Origin: Oidiodendron maius Zn
Taxonomy: Eukaryota > Ascomycota > Leotiomycetes > Myxotrichaceae
NCBI GenBank assembly: GCA_000827325.1
Contig: KN832875.1
Span: forward strand, 1,364,001 to 1,428,000
Reading direction: 5' to 3'
DNA length: 64,000 nt
Shown here: positions 10,891 to 23,100 of the stretch, piece after piece
Numbering within the stretch: the stretch's first letter is position 1
How the letters are laid out: the number at the start of each line of letters is the position of its first letter
Made by a program: the position numbers and the translations under genes
The notes under the pieces: model-generated
What the model was told of the DNA's origin: nothing
Seen by the model: only the letters and a program-made list of their open reading frames with translations
Databases searched by the model: none

Positions 10891-11337
10891 TTAGTCGACA
10901 TCAACGCCCTTGGTTCTCAAATCTGCCTTCGCCATGTCAATTTCCTTCATCAGCTCCGCATGTGCTTCGGGCACATCATTAAAAGTGAAGACCCCCCAGC
11001 CAAGCTTGAATAATAGGTATGCGCCGAAAGTGACAAGGGCCCAGAAGGGCAACTATTGCAGAGCAGTTCTATGTTAGCTTGGCTTTTGACTGTCTGGGCG
11101 GTTGGTAGACTTGTCTACAGGCACAGCTGGTTGATTGAGGCAGAACATACAACAGGTAGCAATTCCCTCGAGATCAAAGCCGGCAGAGGGATGAGTTCGA
11201 GGTAGAGGGCAAGATAGAGCTATAATTATAGCCGGTCAGCCGTTATTGCACTGTTTAAGGAGTTTAGGAGGAGCTTAAAGAATGCATACTGAGGTCACTA
11301 GGAGGCCAATTGATACGGTTTGCTGTGCTCGCGTCAT
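10891..11337 (-). CDS. DPM3: Dolichol-phosphate mannosyltransferase subunit 3
   Basis: Three small exons, 11337-11290, 11219-11151 and 11052-10891, give 92 residues; both introns are phase 0 (GTATGC...TATAG, GTATGT...AATAG). The protein starts MTRAQQTVSIGLLVTS, has a hydrophobic second exon (LYLALYLELIPLPALIS) and a second membrane segment (LPFWALVTFGAYLLFKLGW), and ends with the DPM3 signature FTFNDVPEAHAELMKEIDMA followed by KADLRTKGVDVD. DPM3 anchors the catalytic subunit DPM1 to the ER membrane, so that dolichol-P-mannose can be made for N-glycans, O-mannose and GPI anchors. The length of about 90 residues is that of the family. No single unspliced frame shows the gene, so it is easily missed. 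The family call is firm from the C-terminal motif. Confidence 0.95.
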
Positions 11338-12450
11338 GTTTGCGCTTCGAAGAACAGGCTGCGGAATATGACAAAATTCTTGAATTGGGAGAGGTACGAG
11401 AATGCGACAGACGCTGATAAAGGAGCGTGGTTTGGGCGCGCTTGCCTGTTTTCACGCTGAGGACAGGCTTTTGAAAATAGACCTCAGATCTGGAGGCGTC
11501 CTCACGTGATGCTCTATCCCCAAATGGAAATTACGCGCTCAGTTTGCAAGGAGATGTTCAGGAGGCCTAGTATTAATAATTAACTTGGAGTTAATTTGAG
11601 GGCTCTACTAATGGGATAACATTGAACAATGGTTCTGTGACTCTAAGTCCACCATAACCTATCTGATTGTGACAACTGCATGGTTTTGAGGCGTGTCAGA
11701 ACCTGCACCATTCCAGGTATCGTATCAAACGCGGTACCCATTTACCTTTATACTACACAGTATATGCGCTGCAGCGGTCTTTAGGCAACTACGATCTAGT
11801 TCCAATGTCGTGCTCATATAGGATGAATATCTTCAGACCGGAAACGTGTCGGTACACCGACAACTGCGGCCGCATGTTAAAACAGATAAATATAATGCAT
11901 CTACCTAAGATAGAAAAGACTCTCTTCTTCAAGAATCAGCTCAAGGCCAAGCTCTCAATGAAAAGTATTCGACAGAAGTCGGAGTGCAATCAAAAATTCC
12001 CCCGATTACGTGACCGAAGCCAAGTAAACGATTCTCGCCACCCCGATGTGCAATGGAGGGCTCGTATCGCCAGTCCCTAATTCTTGAGCTAGGGTACTGT
12101 CAAGAAGGTAAGTATGAAGAAGAAAAGGAGAAAGAAAACTGAAAACCAAGACTGACGCGACATATTTATAGGCGAGAAATTACAGCCGCGCTAGTGACTC
12201 GCTAAATTTGTTTGCAGTGTTTGCATATATCACGTGTAATGAGTATGGATGCCTAACTCAATGGTCCAAGCACCGCCAACTTGGTAAGGCACAAATAATG
12301 CTAACGCCTCAGGTGTCACTCTTCTATTTTCAAGAAATTGCAGCGTGTGAAGCCCTACCCTCTCGCTAAAATTCTTCCAATTTGTGAACTTCCAACTCGA
12401 CATCAACCTTCTCGACCTCGACCACGAATTCTTGATCGCATCTCGACACA
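11338..12450. other. Intergenic region between DPM3 and RPL13 (divergent)
   Basis: 1.1 kb holding both promoters. An unbroken frame at 11805-12080 (91 codons) has no recognisable domain and is probably chance. A pyrimidine-rich stretch with CCCTACCCTCTCGCT lies at about 12353-12367, about 85-100 bp upstream of the RPL13 start, and may be part of its promoter or leader. Confidence 0.45.
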
Positions 12451-13252
12451 ATGGCGATCAAGCACAACCAACAGATCCCCCATAACCGTATGTTTTTGTT
12501 GCGATCTTCGGCGCAAGCATGGTACTAACAGGAAGCAGATTTCCGAAAGGATTGGCAGCGACGAGTCCGGGTTCACTTCGACCAGGTAAAAATAATATAG
12601 GAGCAGCATTGGAAGGTCGAACTAACAATCTTTAGCCCGGCCGAAAGCTGAGACGTCGCAATGCCCGTCTTTCGAAGGCGGCAGCCGTTGCCCCGCGACC
12701 AGTTGACAAGCTGAGACCTGTTGTGCGATGCCCAACTATCAAGTACAACCGCCGTGTTCGAGCCGGACGTGGCTTCACCTTGACTGAACTGAAGGTATAG
12801 AATATCTGAGAGAGGCACTACGTACTTGTAAATCTGACAGCACACAGGAAGCTGGAATCCCTCGCCTACTCGCCCCCACGATCGGGATCTCTGTCGACCA
12901 TCGCCGCCAAAACCTCTCCACCGAATCCCTCTCCGCCAACGTCGCCCGTCTCAAGGAATACCGTGCCCGCCTCATCCTCTTTCCCCGCAAGATTGGACAG
13001 CCCAAGAAGGGTGATGCTACCAAAGAGGAGGCTGCCAGCGCCAAGAAGACAGTGTCAAGCCTCAAGCAGAGTTTGCCCATTGTCCACACCGATGCTACTA
13101 TTAAGGAGATTAGCAAGAGCGACATGCCCGAGCCTATTGAGGGCGGCGCGTACCGAAAGCTCAGAGATGCCCGAAGTGAGGCGAGAAACCGGGGAAAGCG
13201 GGAGAAGCGGGCAAAGGAGAAGGCGGATGAGGATGCTGCGGCTAAGAAATAA
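12451..13252 (+). CDS. RPL13: 60S ribosomal protein L13 (eL13)
   Basis: Four exons, 12451-12487, 12539-12585, 12636-12794 and 12848-13252, encode 215 residues. The start [20 protein letters not shown] is assembled across the first intron. It continues with [41 protein letters not shown] and [20 protein letters not shown], the classic eL13 sequence, and ends in a Lys/Arg/Ala-rich tail ([15 protein letters not shown]). The protein is part of the large ribosomal subunit and acts in rRNA folding and subunit assembly. The introns are 50-53 bp with standard GT...AG ends. The clustering of introns near the 5' end is typical of fungal ribosomal-protein genes. Family, frame and start are secure. Confidence 0.98.
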
Positions 13253-13916
13253 ACGGCATAAGTTACTCAGGGGTCTTTGTTTCTGTGTTGGTTGCAACGG
13301 ATGGTTGGAGGTCACAATAGCAGCATTCTATCATTGCTTAGGTGTACTTTCAAGAAAATGCAATCGACTTTACGCATTATTAAGGCCCTGACTTGGCCAT
13401 GGTATGTGTAAATGGCTGTGGCTGTTTAGCTGGTTATCCTAAGGTAAAGGAGATCTCATTTCAAAGACCCTGCCATCCACGATAGCACAGTTGTCAATTG
13501 CAGCAGGTGCCTTTCGCGATATAGCGCGTCTCAAGTGACTCGCTCAAAGTATTTCAAGTCCTCAGTTCAAACGTTCAAGCCAAAAGGCACGCGAAATCAG
13601 AGTGGTTGACATGGGTAAGTTCTATATACGCCTTTGGTGGCAGGCAGTACTTTCCTCGAATAATGCAAAGTATAAGTTTGTTTCTCCTTCTTAAAGCCTA
13701 CCCCCGTCACAAACAATTCAAGAATACCGGCTGTCTCCTCGTCAGCGGAATCCACCCGACAGCGTATTTCGAGACATTCCAGACCTTGCCTAATCTACCT
13801 TTACGTACGACGCGTGGATAATTCGAACAATCGTTCATAAAACACAACAGCACGAAATCGGAAGTCCCTTTCACTATACACCCTCTCAATGCGCACCTCC
13901 GTCACAAGCGGAAAAC
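13253..13916. other. Region downstream of RPL13, unclear coding signal
   Basis: 664 bp with the RPL13 3' end. An ATGGGTAAG at 13604-13612 begins a short open stretch, and possible splice signals appear (GTATAAG at about 13670, GTACGAC at about 13805, ACAACAG at about 13850). No combination gave a protein I recognise. This may be the 5' part of the small gene that follows, or non-coding. Confidence 0.25.
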
Positions 13917-14178
13917 ATGCCTCCACCAGAATCGCCCTGTAACGATAAGGTTGTGGCAGAGGTCCCTGTTAGTGCTGAGGACAAAGCTGAAGACAAGACG
14001 GCTGGCAATCCTGTTGACGAACTCAGTGATGAGCCAGCCGAGAAGCATCAAGAAGTCTCGCTCTAAGTAGGTCACACCACCTCCCATGCAGGTGGCTAAA
14101 GCGGCTGAAGAAAGTCCAGCTGATGAGGAGGCTGCCAGTAAACCTAGCATCCTAAAAAATCTGCTCGGAGTTGCCTAA
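13917..14178 (+). CDS. Possible small acidic orphan protein, or the 3' part of a gene
   Basis: An ATG at 13917 opens a Glu/Asp/Ala/Lys-rich frame (MPPPESPCNDKVVAEVPVSA and on). A second frame of the same composition runs 14092-14178 and ends KPSILKNLLGVA. They could be joined by a 37-nt phase-0 intron (14055-14091, GTCTCG...ATGCAG) into 74 residues, but that intron is shorter than any other here and its donor is weak. Without the join the first frame is 49 codons. No family is recognised. It might be an orphan gene, the last exons of a longer gene beginning near 13604, or a decaying gene copy. Confidence 0.25.
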
Positions 14179-16442
14179 GGGAAATTACACTACTTGTCCA
14201 TGATGTGGAACAGACAGCACCCTGGGAGACTGTAAGGCATTTGGATGGAATGGTGGCTTTGGAGACACTTCCTTACTAGGAATATGAGCCTCCTTCGTGG
14301 TTCTAGTGATATAGATGCGTAGGAGACGCTACATAAGTTTCATGCTCCATACGAGAAACATGATACTAGTACGGGGAGTAAACATGGTCCAGACGGTCAC
14401 ATTGAATGTAGGCATAAAACGCCCTGGTTCTCGATACTAAAGGATAGTAAGCTAACCATTTAATGAATGTAGAACAAAAGATTTCTTCTTCGTTCTCCTT
14501 ATTCAGGTCTCTATAACAAGAACAGTAATATAATTACTAGTCATGCATTCGCAATAGCGCTTTCGTTGCAACAACCTTCGGCCAACAGATTACTTTGGCC
14601 AGTCTGGTCAAGCAACTTCTCCGGTTACAACACTAGTAATAAACCACACAGCCATGATCAGCCAGGAAAAATAACGGCTCACATGGGCTCTTGGTAAATA
14701 TTATTTGAGCAGCATGTCTAATCATAGACGGCCAGACGATATCTTGGAGCCACAGCATAGCCAGCATGATCGACACGAGTAAGGCTTGTAACTTTGCATC
14801 AGCATGACGACTTATATTTTCCCTCTCTCTATTTGGAATACAAAGAATGTGAATAGCCCATAAGCGTGGTAGTGTATCTCGTAATTCTTAGTCCATTCCG
14901 ACTGAAACTCCTATTCCCTCTCCGAGTCGGATTCGTGGTAGTCTCATCACACATCGACGGGCCCACTACTTTACCTCAGACAACTGGTATGCGAGTAATG
15001 AAAGTTGATATTACCAAAGAAATATGACGGAATATGTGAAGCAAGGAAATTTAAACCGACGTCAGATAAATCTTCCGCGTGTGGAACTTCTATCGCGATA
15101 TAACCTAAATGCTATCCTGGGCATTGGAGTGATTGGAAGGAAGCAATTCGTCGCTTAGTCGTCCCCCTTTTTTCGATTGACTCTCCGCTCCCCCCCCCCC
15201 CCCCCCCCTTCTTCCTACCCCTCCCAAAATTCTATGCAGCTTGACAACGATGTTAGATAATATATCGCTCCCAAAACCTAGGTCTGTAGTGAAGGCGAAT
15301 GGCGCCCTGCGGGTATTTTGCGTGATATTAAGCTAGAGGTAATGCAAATTAACGTCGCGTGAGCGGTGATTGTAAAATTCCTAGCTACAATTAATTTCTA
15401 GCTGATAGTTACCATAATGCCAAAGCAAAGAATGCTATTACAACGAACAGCACAAAAAAGTCGCCTGACCAGCATGCGCAGTGGCATCATTCATCTCTCT
15501 TACCAAAATTGTACCACTCTATATATATCCGCTATATATGTTTCCTTTCTCACCGCATATAGTCGTCCTGGGCCAAACATCCTAAACTGCAATCCGATAC
15601 CCGACACGTGAGCTGATCCGAAGCTCCTTGGAAGGGAACAGGCCCTTCGAGGTTCGCTTCGAGTTGAAGGGACATGGCTTCGGGAGAAGAGTATGGGACA
15701 CCCCTCCCTCTTCGGAGGGACATGTTGAGTGCGGTTTGAAGGTCAAAGGAGAACCTTAATTCTTGGATTGTTTTATTTTTGTGCGCCAACGAGGAGGAAA
15801 TTTTATGCAGCCCTTGACCGAAGATGATTATACTTGCATTATGTGCTGGCATAGTCTCCATTTTGCGCAGACTAGTAGACCGATCTATACATCTGGGGCG
15901 TGAAGAGCGAAGTTGGTGAGAGGTGCAGCAAGGACGGTCGTCTTTCGCGATTGATCTACAAAGGGGGATCAACGAATGCTGTTCCAAGTGCCCCTTATCT
16001 GTCTCCAAAGGGCGGAGAGAAAAAAAAGATCATATCACTCATGTCAAGCATGAAATAGGAGTTGAGATTCTATAGTTGTCCTTTGCTTGGCAACGGCGTA
16101 TCATAATAAACAGACCTGTGTTGATCACAACCTCTCTTTCTTAATATCACCCCCCGCGCTAGGACTCTCAACCCTGGGAGCTTAGGGCGTGTCGAAGGCG
16201 TCGAATAAATATTCTTCTTTGCATGCAGACTCACTAGCGAAGCAGGTAGTTATCGTAGTGTTCTAAGTATGCTGGAGAGTTTCGCAACATCATAGTGGTA
16301 ACTGGTGTCTGAAATAAAATGGCGGCGCTTCGCGCACTACACCTTTGAGACGACCATAGAGATAACCAAATAGAGTGCTTCTGCACTGCAGGAATACAGA
16401 TACAGAAATATATCAACTCTGCCTGGGATGCATATCGCTAAG
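14179..16442. other. Gene-poor intergenic region with a poly-C tract
   Basis: About 2.3 kb without a supported gene. An antisense open frame at 16008-15550 (152 codons) shows no domain or low-complexity pattern typical of local genes and is not called. The region contains a run of 19 cytosines (15190-15208). No tRNA or transposon ends were recognised. Confidence 0.45.
15190..15208. repeat. Homopolymer run of 19 C
   Basis: An uninterrupted C tract followed by a TTCTTCC pyrimidine stretch. Such tracts are prone to slippage, so the true length may vary between strains or in the assembly. Confidence 0.9.
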
Positions 16443-16899
16443 CTAATCCCCTGTCAACGAATGCGATGCATGCTGCAGCTGGATGTCGAGATTATGTAGG
16501 AGAATGCGTAGCGTGGCGTAGAGCACGGTTACACCCATAAATGCTAATGCAAGATGATATGAGAAGTAAACACCGATAATAAAAGATGATATTAAGCAAT
16601 ATGAAGATGTGGCTGGATTGGGCCAACCCCTCACCCACCCTGCGGTTGAATGAATAAGGAAGAGGTTCAGTATAATCAATTCGAGATGAACCACTCTACG
16701 AATAGAGTTTCTCGCTCTCTGAAGGTCCGCGGCATCCGTGTATCGTGGGACCAAACACACTTGGAGGGAAGATCTCGCCAGGGAAGTTCCGCCTTGGAGC
16801 AAAGCTGAATACCAGAATTCCGAGGGTAAGGCGAGGGTGGACTAACCCTGGTGCAGGAGAGTGCTGACTCTGGATCGGCACATTTGGCGATTCAGACAT
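16443..16899 (-). CDS. Possible orphan membrane protein
   Basis: Two overlapping antisense frames, 16899-16696 and 16802-16443, could belong to one spliced gene starting MSESPNVPIQSQHSP. The second frame contains strong hydrophobic runs (HLELIILNLFLIHS, SSYCLISSFIIGVYFSY, LALAFMGVTVLYATLRILL), which look like two or three membrane segments. A GTTAGT donor lies at about 16847, but I could not find an acceptor that joins the two frames cleanly. No family is recognised. It may be a lineage-specific gene or chance hydrophobic coding in AT-rich DNA. Confidence 0.2.
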
Positions 16900-19800
16900 T
16901 AGTCGCGTCTCATTACTGAACCCATTTTTGGGAAATATGATGAGAAATGCGGTAAGGGATGAAGCTTAGGGCATGTTCGGAGTGTGGGGCAGAAAAAAAG
17001 AACATGCCGTATCTCAACAATTCCTTTGGCTAACTATAACCCAACTCGTCCTAACGGTCGATATTTCAGTTCGGACATGGCGACATGCTAGAAGCTCGCA
17101 GGTACGAGAAATAGGTCAGAGGGAGGCAATTTTAGGAGACTGCAACATCCTTGCAGGCCACGAGGGGCGGACGCCGGCCTCCGCAATCAATCTGAAGCTT
17201 GGGGACGGAGCTATGCCGGTAACTGAGTCGATCCACGCAGAAGCCCTTCTCGATTAATTTTTCTTGACGGAGAATGATTTCCGTAATCCCCGTGCCTCTG
17301 CAGAGAGCCGAGTTTCTGTTATGTTTTCAGGAATTAGGATTATGGGATGTGCGGGTCGGGAGTGAGCGGCTGGAGCCTGCTCTCTCGCCACCGCCGTGAT
17401 ATTTTACCGTGCCTTGGTCGCACAGCGAATAGTTGAAGGTGCGAAAGGGGCGTGCGTCATGTGCTGTGCAAAGGGTCTAAGCAATCGCCGTTACGAGGAT
17501 GTCCTGGTCGGGTGGAAGCTGCCAGGCATCGAATATATGTATCGTCGGCGAGGAGTGATACTAGAAGCGCGGGTGGGTGGGCTCCGGCAGCAGGTCTCAG
17601 CTGCGCCGAAGAGCGATCAAAGGAGAGGAGAGAATAAGTTACTGAGATCTATTGATCGATGGAACCCCGTGAAGATCCTCTGGCAGTTGTCTCTGAGCCG
17701 GCATGGGGACCATACCACCGGGGCCTCCTCTCAGCATCGCGATGGCCTCCTTCATGTGCAGAAATCATGCGCAGAAATCAGGATGCTGCCTCCTTTTCCG
17801 GGTGAATCCTGATATATCGCGTCTTCCAATCAGACACTGGCGTGGGATGCTGGGGTCGCGGAGTTGGGGAATCGGGAGGCACGGGAGGGTCCCCGGGCCA
17901 AAAGGACGAAAAGGGGAGCCAAGCCTCTGGAAAACGATAGTGCGCGAGCATAGTACGCAGGTACCGTCGCAGCGTCAGGGGCAGACCGGCTGTCATTGGT
18001 GACGCGGTGTGACAGGCCGTTCGTGGATCCGACGAGCTGGATTTGCCTCAGCTCGCCCAGCCTGCCGTAGCGTCGACCTGATGATGGGCCGTGGCCGTGG
18101 TCCAAGGGGGGAGGGTTCCCCGTACCTGTAGGCGCTGTGTCTATTGCTCGGCATGTACTGTGCAGTACAGTACAGTACGCGATACCTTCGTTGGTCGTAC
18201 ACACATTACAGTTTTTAAGGGGCCAGTAGGTAGGGCCGTCCCTCATCTGCACGGTATGGTACCGTCAATACCAGCCCGCCGGAGAAGGGGCTCGCCGACG
18301 TGAGCGACGGGCAGCATTCAAGCTGCACTGAACCTCCCTCCCTCCTCCCTCCCCTGACCGAGGCAGACGATCGTGCCATGGGCTGGTCCCCGTTCGCTGC
18401 GTGGCCAGCGTCGCACTCTGCACCGGCCATACAGCGGCAGGGCAGCTCCGGGCGGGAGACCGGGCCCAGAATTACTGTAGGAGGCATGGAGGCCAGCGCG
18501 ATCCTGAAACGCGGGCGTGCCCCATCGTCCCCCATCACAATAATCACGATCAATGCGTTGAAAGGCGATGGCGAGGACGATCAGTTGGCTGCATCGGAGG
18601 GAGTACAGTAAGACATGCTGAGGGCGCGGGGCATGTCGATATCGTGACTGCGCCTACAGAAAGCAGGAGTAGGGAGGAGACGATCGCATCGTATCTGCTG
18701 GACGTCCATCCAGACCCCGTAGGATCAGCTCCCGCGGCATCGGAAGAGCTGTCGAATCGTGGGTGGGGGAACGATCCAGCGGTCGAGGCTTCTGCCGGCC
18801 CTGATTCTGGGTGGACGGCAAATCCATATCCAAATCTGCCTGGCGCAGGAGGACTCGCTGGCGGTTGCGGTGAGGTATGTACCACGCGCTGGGTACAGGA
18901 TAGGAGAGGACAAGAGGGGGTGGCACACACTGATTTGCAGGTGCACATACAGTACAGTACTGAGTAAGGGGCTCGAGGAACCATCCATCATCCATGCTCG
19001 GAAGAAAGCAGAGTCAGGCTCTGGCGGCAGCCCAAAAGGCCAAAAAGCTCAACCCACCCGAAAAAAATATCACCACCAGTCACGCCAAATCCCCAAGCTG
19101 GGATCCGGACTACTTGTAGGGGACATCGCCCCCCCCTGGCGCCCGAGATCTCTGTTTGGATTATTTCTCTCCTTCTCTCTCTGCCTGACTGGACATCTAC
19201 CTGTCGCTCCCGCCTTCGTCATTGCGTTTGAGACAGTGCTCTCCTTGCTCTCCGCGCCGTTGCCCTCCCAGATAGATTAGATCCACTCCTGGTCGATTCC
19301 CCTGTCTACCAGCCTGCCAGCCTGCACAGTCCTGGCTCGCCCTTTTTTCGACCCCGTTCTCATTCCCTCGCTCCTCTCGAAATTTCACATTCCTCCTCTC
19401 TTCGTCTTTCTCTTCCTCCTCCCTCGATCAGCGATAGTGACAAGGAAAGAGAACGCCCCAGCTGCTCCATTATACGCTGCTCGCTGCCTTCCAATCCCTC
19501 CTTCTGCGCTGCTGCCGTTGCCCGTCATCTCTCCTAAAGAGGCGTATCTCCGAGATCCCTCCCACGCAAGCTGCTGCAGCCAACCAGCCGTCCCGGCGCC
19601 CAACGCCGAACTTACTGGATTCTTCCCCATCGCGCGCATCAACCGCGTCGACGCGTGAAAAGGGAAATAAGACGAGATCTGCTAAGATCACCCCCCAAAT
19701 ACCCCAGAATCCCCTCATTCCCCTCATCAACACCATCGACAGTGACGCGGTGGTATGAGCGCGGAAAAGCCTCCTATACTCTATCCTGCGCCGAAAGCAT

Positions 19801-20147
19801 ATGCGCACAGGGACTGTATTACCGACTTTAGGGGTATTGCATCTGCGACTGCCAGCTCTGAACACCGCGCCTTCGCCATCCCTACACTACGCGACGTAAG
19901 ACATTCCAGACGCTATTAGGTTTCTCGACTGCGTGCTGTGAAATTGATCCGCTTAAGCTCTTTTGTCGATGTGCAAACGCCTGTGCGTCTCACTTCTCGC
20001 CAAATCGCATACGCCCCTTATATCACTGTACAGCGAGGAGCACATGAGCGAACTGGGCAGTCCCTTCTCTGTTGACTCTCGCTCTCGCAATTGACACTCA
20101 GCACTGGCTGACCAACGATATCCCACTCTGGCGCGCGAGACGACGAG
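16900..20147. other. Long GC-rich upstream region of the 1,266-residue protein gene
   Basis: About 3.2 kb with no supported gene. From 17.4 kb it is GC-rich with many overlapping open frames on both strands, which is what GC-rich non-coding DNA produces by chance. From about 19.1 to 19.5 kb the + strand is pyrimidine-rich, as in fungal promoters and leaders. A long 5' leader with upstream ATGs is likely for the gene starting at 20148. Two copies of a GTAC-type repeat lie at 18154-18178 and 18949-18962. Confidence 0.4.
18154..18178. repeat. GTACTG...CAGTAC inverted repeat with tandem AGTAC units
   Basis: GTACTG at 18155-18160 is followed by TG and CAGTAC, forming an inverted repeat; CAGTAC is then iterated as CAGTACAGTACAGTAC. 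A related ACAGTACAGTACTG stands at 18949-18962. Both are upstream of the gene at 20148. They could be binding sites or simple-sequence DNA. Confidence 0.4.
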
Positions 20148-23100
20148 ATGAATCGCTTCCGGACGAAGAAGAGGGCTAAGGAGGCCACAGAAGGGCCGGT
20201 CCGCGCCTCGACCGACTCCGATGGCCCGTCCCCGCCCAGTATCAAGCCCTCAAAGACGTTCAGGCTGGGTAAGAAACAGTTGCAGCAAGAACCCAAGATG
20301 GAATTGGACCTCGCCAACGCTCTGCCGTCCTCCGACGACTTTCGAACAAGCTTGCTGATGAGTGGTCTGTCGGCACGCTTCTCCATGCTGCGTGAGCAGG
20401 ACGACCCGACATCAAAGCTGGGGAAGGCGAGCGATGACAGTGTCCTTTTCGCACCTAATAAACGCCAATCTAGGTTGAATGACCTGGCATTTCAACCACA
20501 CGGACTCTCCGATATTGCGGAGGTCTCCTCCATCAATGGATCCGTCCGGCCGTGGGCTGTCACGAGGACAGACTCGTACAAGACGGTGGAGAGCAATGGG
20601 ACGGACGAGGACTCTGTACACAGTGGAAGCATTATGAGTCGTGCGAAGCCTGGAGAGGGCAACATTTTGTTTGGCGGCCGTCAAAAGATTTACAAGATCC
20701 CGGTTGGCGCTTCCGGATCTACAAAGAGCTTGACAGAGGGGTCCGGTTCCGGAATGGGAGGCCGCGCCATATACGAGAGTGATATTAGCCAGTCGACCTT
20801 CCAGAAACTCAGGGACGTTGAGAAGGCACAGCAGCAAGAAGAGCACGAAGAAGAAGATCCATCCGCGCGATCACCCTCGCCCACCTATAACCGCAATCGG
20901 GAAACATCATCCACAACATCTTCCGCTGGCCCTTCGATCACCCGAAGCTCGACCGCTGCGACATCTGTCACCTCGCAGAAGGCGCCGTCAATCAACGGAT
21001 CCAGTGCCCCTATCTCCCCTACTGGGCTTGGATCCACCCTCCCGGCCATGGAGAGACCCGTAAACAAGGGGCGGCGATTATATGAGACTGGACTCGACCA
21101 GCATCTGCACGAACAACAGTTCTCTGCCATGAGCAGGATTGATACTCTCACTAGGCAACGTGCCCTCGGAGCCCAAACTCCTCCCCTGGGCCGAAATTCA
21201 CCTACCGGGCTCTCTCACCCAGCTGAGAGATGGCACCCAAATCAGATTACTGGCAAGGCAAGCATGCCTAATATGAGGACTGCAAGTCCGTCGCCGACAG
21301 TTAGCGGCGCGGGTGCATTTGACTTTCCTCCCAGGCAGGCTATCCCGGAATCTAAGCTTGGATTTGGCTTGCCTCCTCTGAGCCCGCCCATGAGCGAGCA
21401 TGACGACCACCCCATCCTCACCGTCCAACCGAATGACAGAGGGAAGGCAACCGCACTTGGGGCTTTTGCAAAGCCCGTCCAACCGTACGACGAGAATAAG
21501 TACTCGCAAAGACAAATTCAGATGCAACAAGGCCGGGAGACACCACCATTGCGGAAGAATTCGCCTCCGAGAGCATTCCCCCCTCGGCAGCAGATGGGTC
21601 GGACCCGTGCCGACTCGAATGCTACATATTCCTCTGCTAGGTCAAGGTCCAATTCGTCCGCTCAAAGGCATTTCCTCCCTTCGGACCGCATCCCAGAAAC
21701 GGGCCTGGCATCAAAGACCAGTCTGTCCGGAGAATCGGCAGCCAGCTCTGCTCGAGCCTCTTCAAATACTGACGCGCCTGCTATTCATACGGAACAGGCT
21801 GACCAGCCCCGACCCAACCTGCATGTTCGTGACCTAGCTAGCCTATACCGCCGGGATCAGGATATCCCTCTAGAACGGCCTCCCGAATCACAACATCCTG
21901 CAAACCGACCGCATCCCTTCTTGTCCCAAGAGTCGAGTCCAGGTAGCGAAAAGATCCAGTCAGTTGTGAAGGAGCCACCGCGGACCTCAGAGGAAGCGCC
22001 TACTCCTTCCGTGACTGTATCAAATGCCCCGGCTGACTCGCCAACGCTCGGTCCGATCGTCCAGCTCTCCGGACTCAGCGGAATGGTCCGCCAGCATCTA
22101 AGGTCTGACAGCAACACCTCGTCCGTGTATGGTGGCGTGCCAGCTAATGGTTTCAATTCACACGAAGATGAACCACTAGTGCAGAATGACTATACCGTCG
22201 GAAAACATCCTGCGGCAGGAGATGACTGGGAACACGCTGACGACACAGACGTCAAGTCAAGCCTGGATCTCTCCATAAACAGCAATAAGAGCGACGATGC
22301 CCTGCCGCCGCTCTCTGTACGGGTGTCAAACGGCGAATCTACCGATTCCCATGAACGTACGTCTTGGGAGAAAGAGTTGTCCATTCACCACACCAGAGAT
22401 GGGAGCTCAGAAACCCAGAAGGAGAGAGAGGACTTTCAGAATGACCTGGCAGCCCGCCGACGGAGAGTCCAAGAAAATCTGAAGAGCTTCGTCGAGACCG
22501 ACAGCAGATCTGCGAGCCCACTGCCGGGATCAGATCTACTTAAGACGAATCCATTAGGCCTTTTGAAATCCAAAACAAGTCGAGGATCTCTGATGGGCAA
22601 GCCAAAGGACTTCAAGCCCCTCAAAGGCCTGGGCAATGTTAGTCGCTCTGCGTCGCCGGGCAGAGCAACCATGGACGAAGATCCTTGGAGAGAAGAGGAT
22701 GAGCAGGTGGTACACGATGGCCCAAAACTACCTCCTGTATCCCTGAACAAGCAATACCTACAAGCACGCAGAGAGGCGCAGCGCGACCGCGAACGGATGG
22801 TTGCGATGCGGCATCAGCAGAGAGCTCCGTCGGGTCCTGGACCTGAACGGTTCAACCGGTCAGTCGAGGACCTGCAGCGGCCGAGGGATCCTAGCCGTGA
22901 AAGAGGCCCGGCCAATATGCGCCCGCGCCATCAGACACCCAGCCGAGAGAGGAAGCCTCCTCCTGTCGCGTATGCGCATCGCAATGGCAATCATCGAGAA
23001 AGCCAAGGGAGCGTCGATACAAATCTCTCTGGGTCGAGACCTACGTCTCGTCAGTCTCGCGAGAGGTCGGGCTCTGATGCATCACAGCGTTCTAAGAGTC

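Noticed and set aside
11805-12080. 91-codon frame between DPM3 and RPL13
   Set aside because: No resemblance or coding bias, and it sits where promoters of two divergent genes are expected.
15550-16008. Antisense 152-codon frame
   Set aside because: No domain, no compositional bias typical of local genes, and no supporting splice or start context.
17396-17812. 138-codon frame in GC-rich DNA
   Set aside because: GC-rich sequence gives long chance frames on all strands here; no recognisable content.
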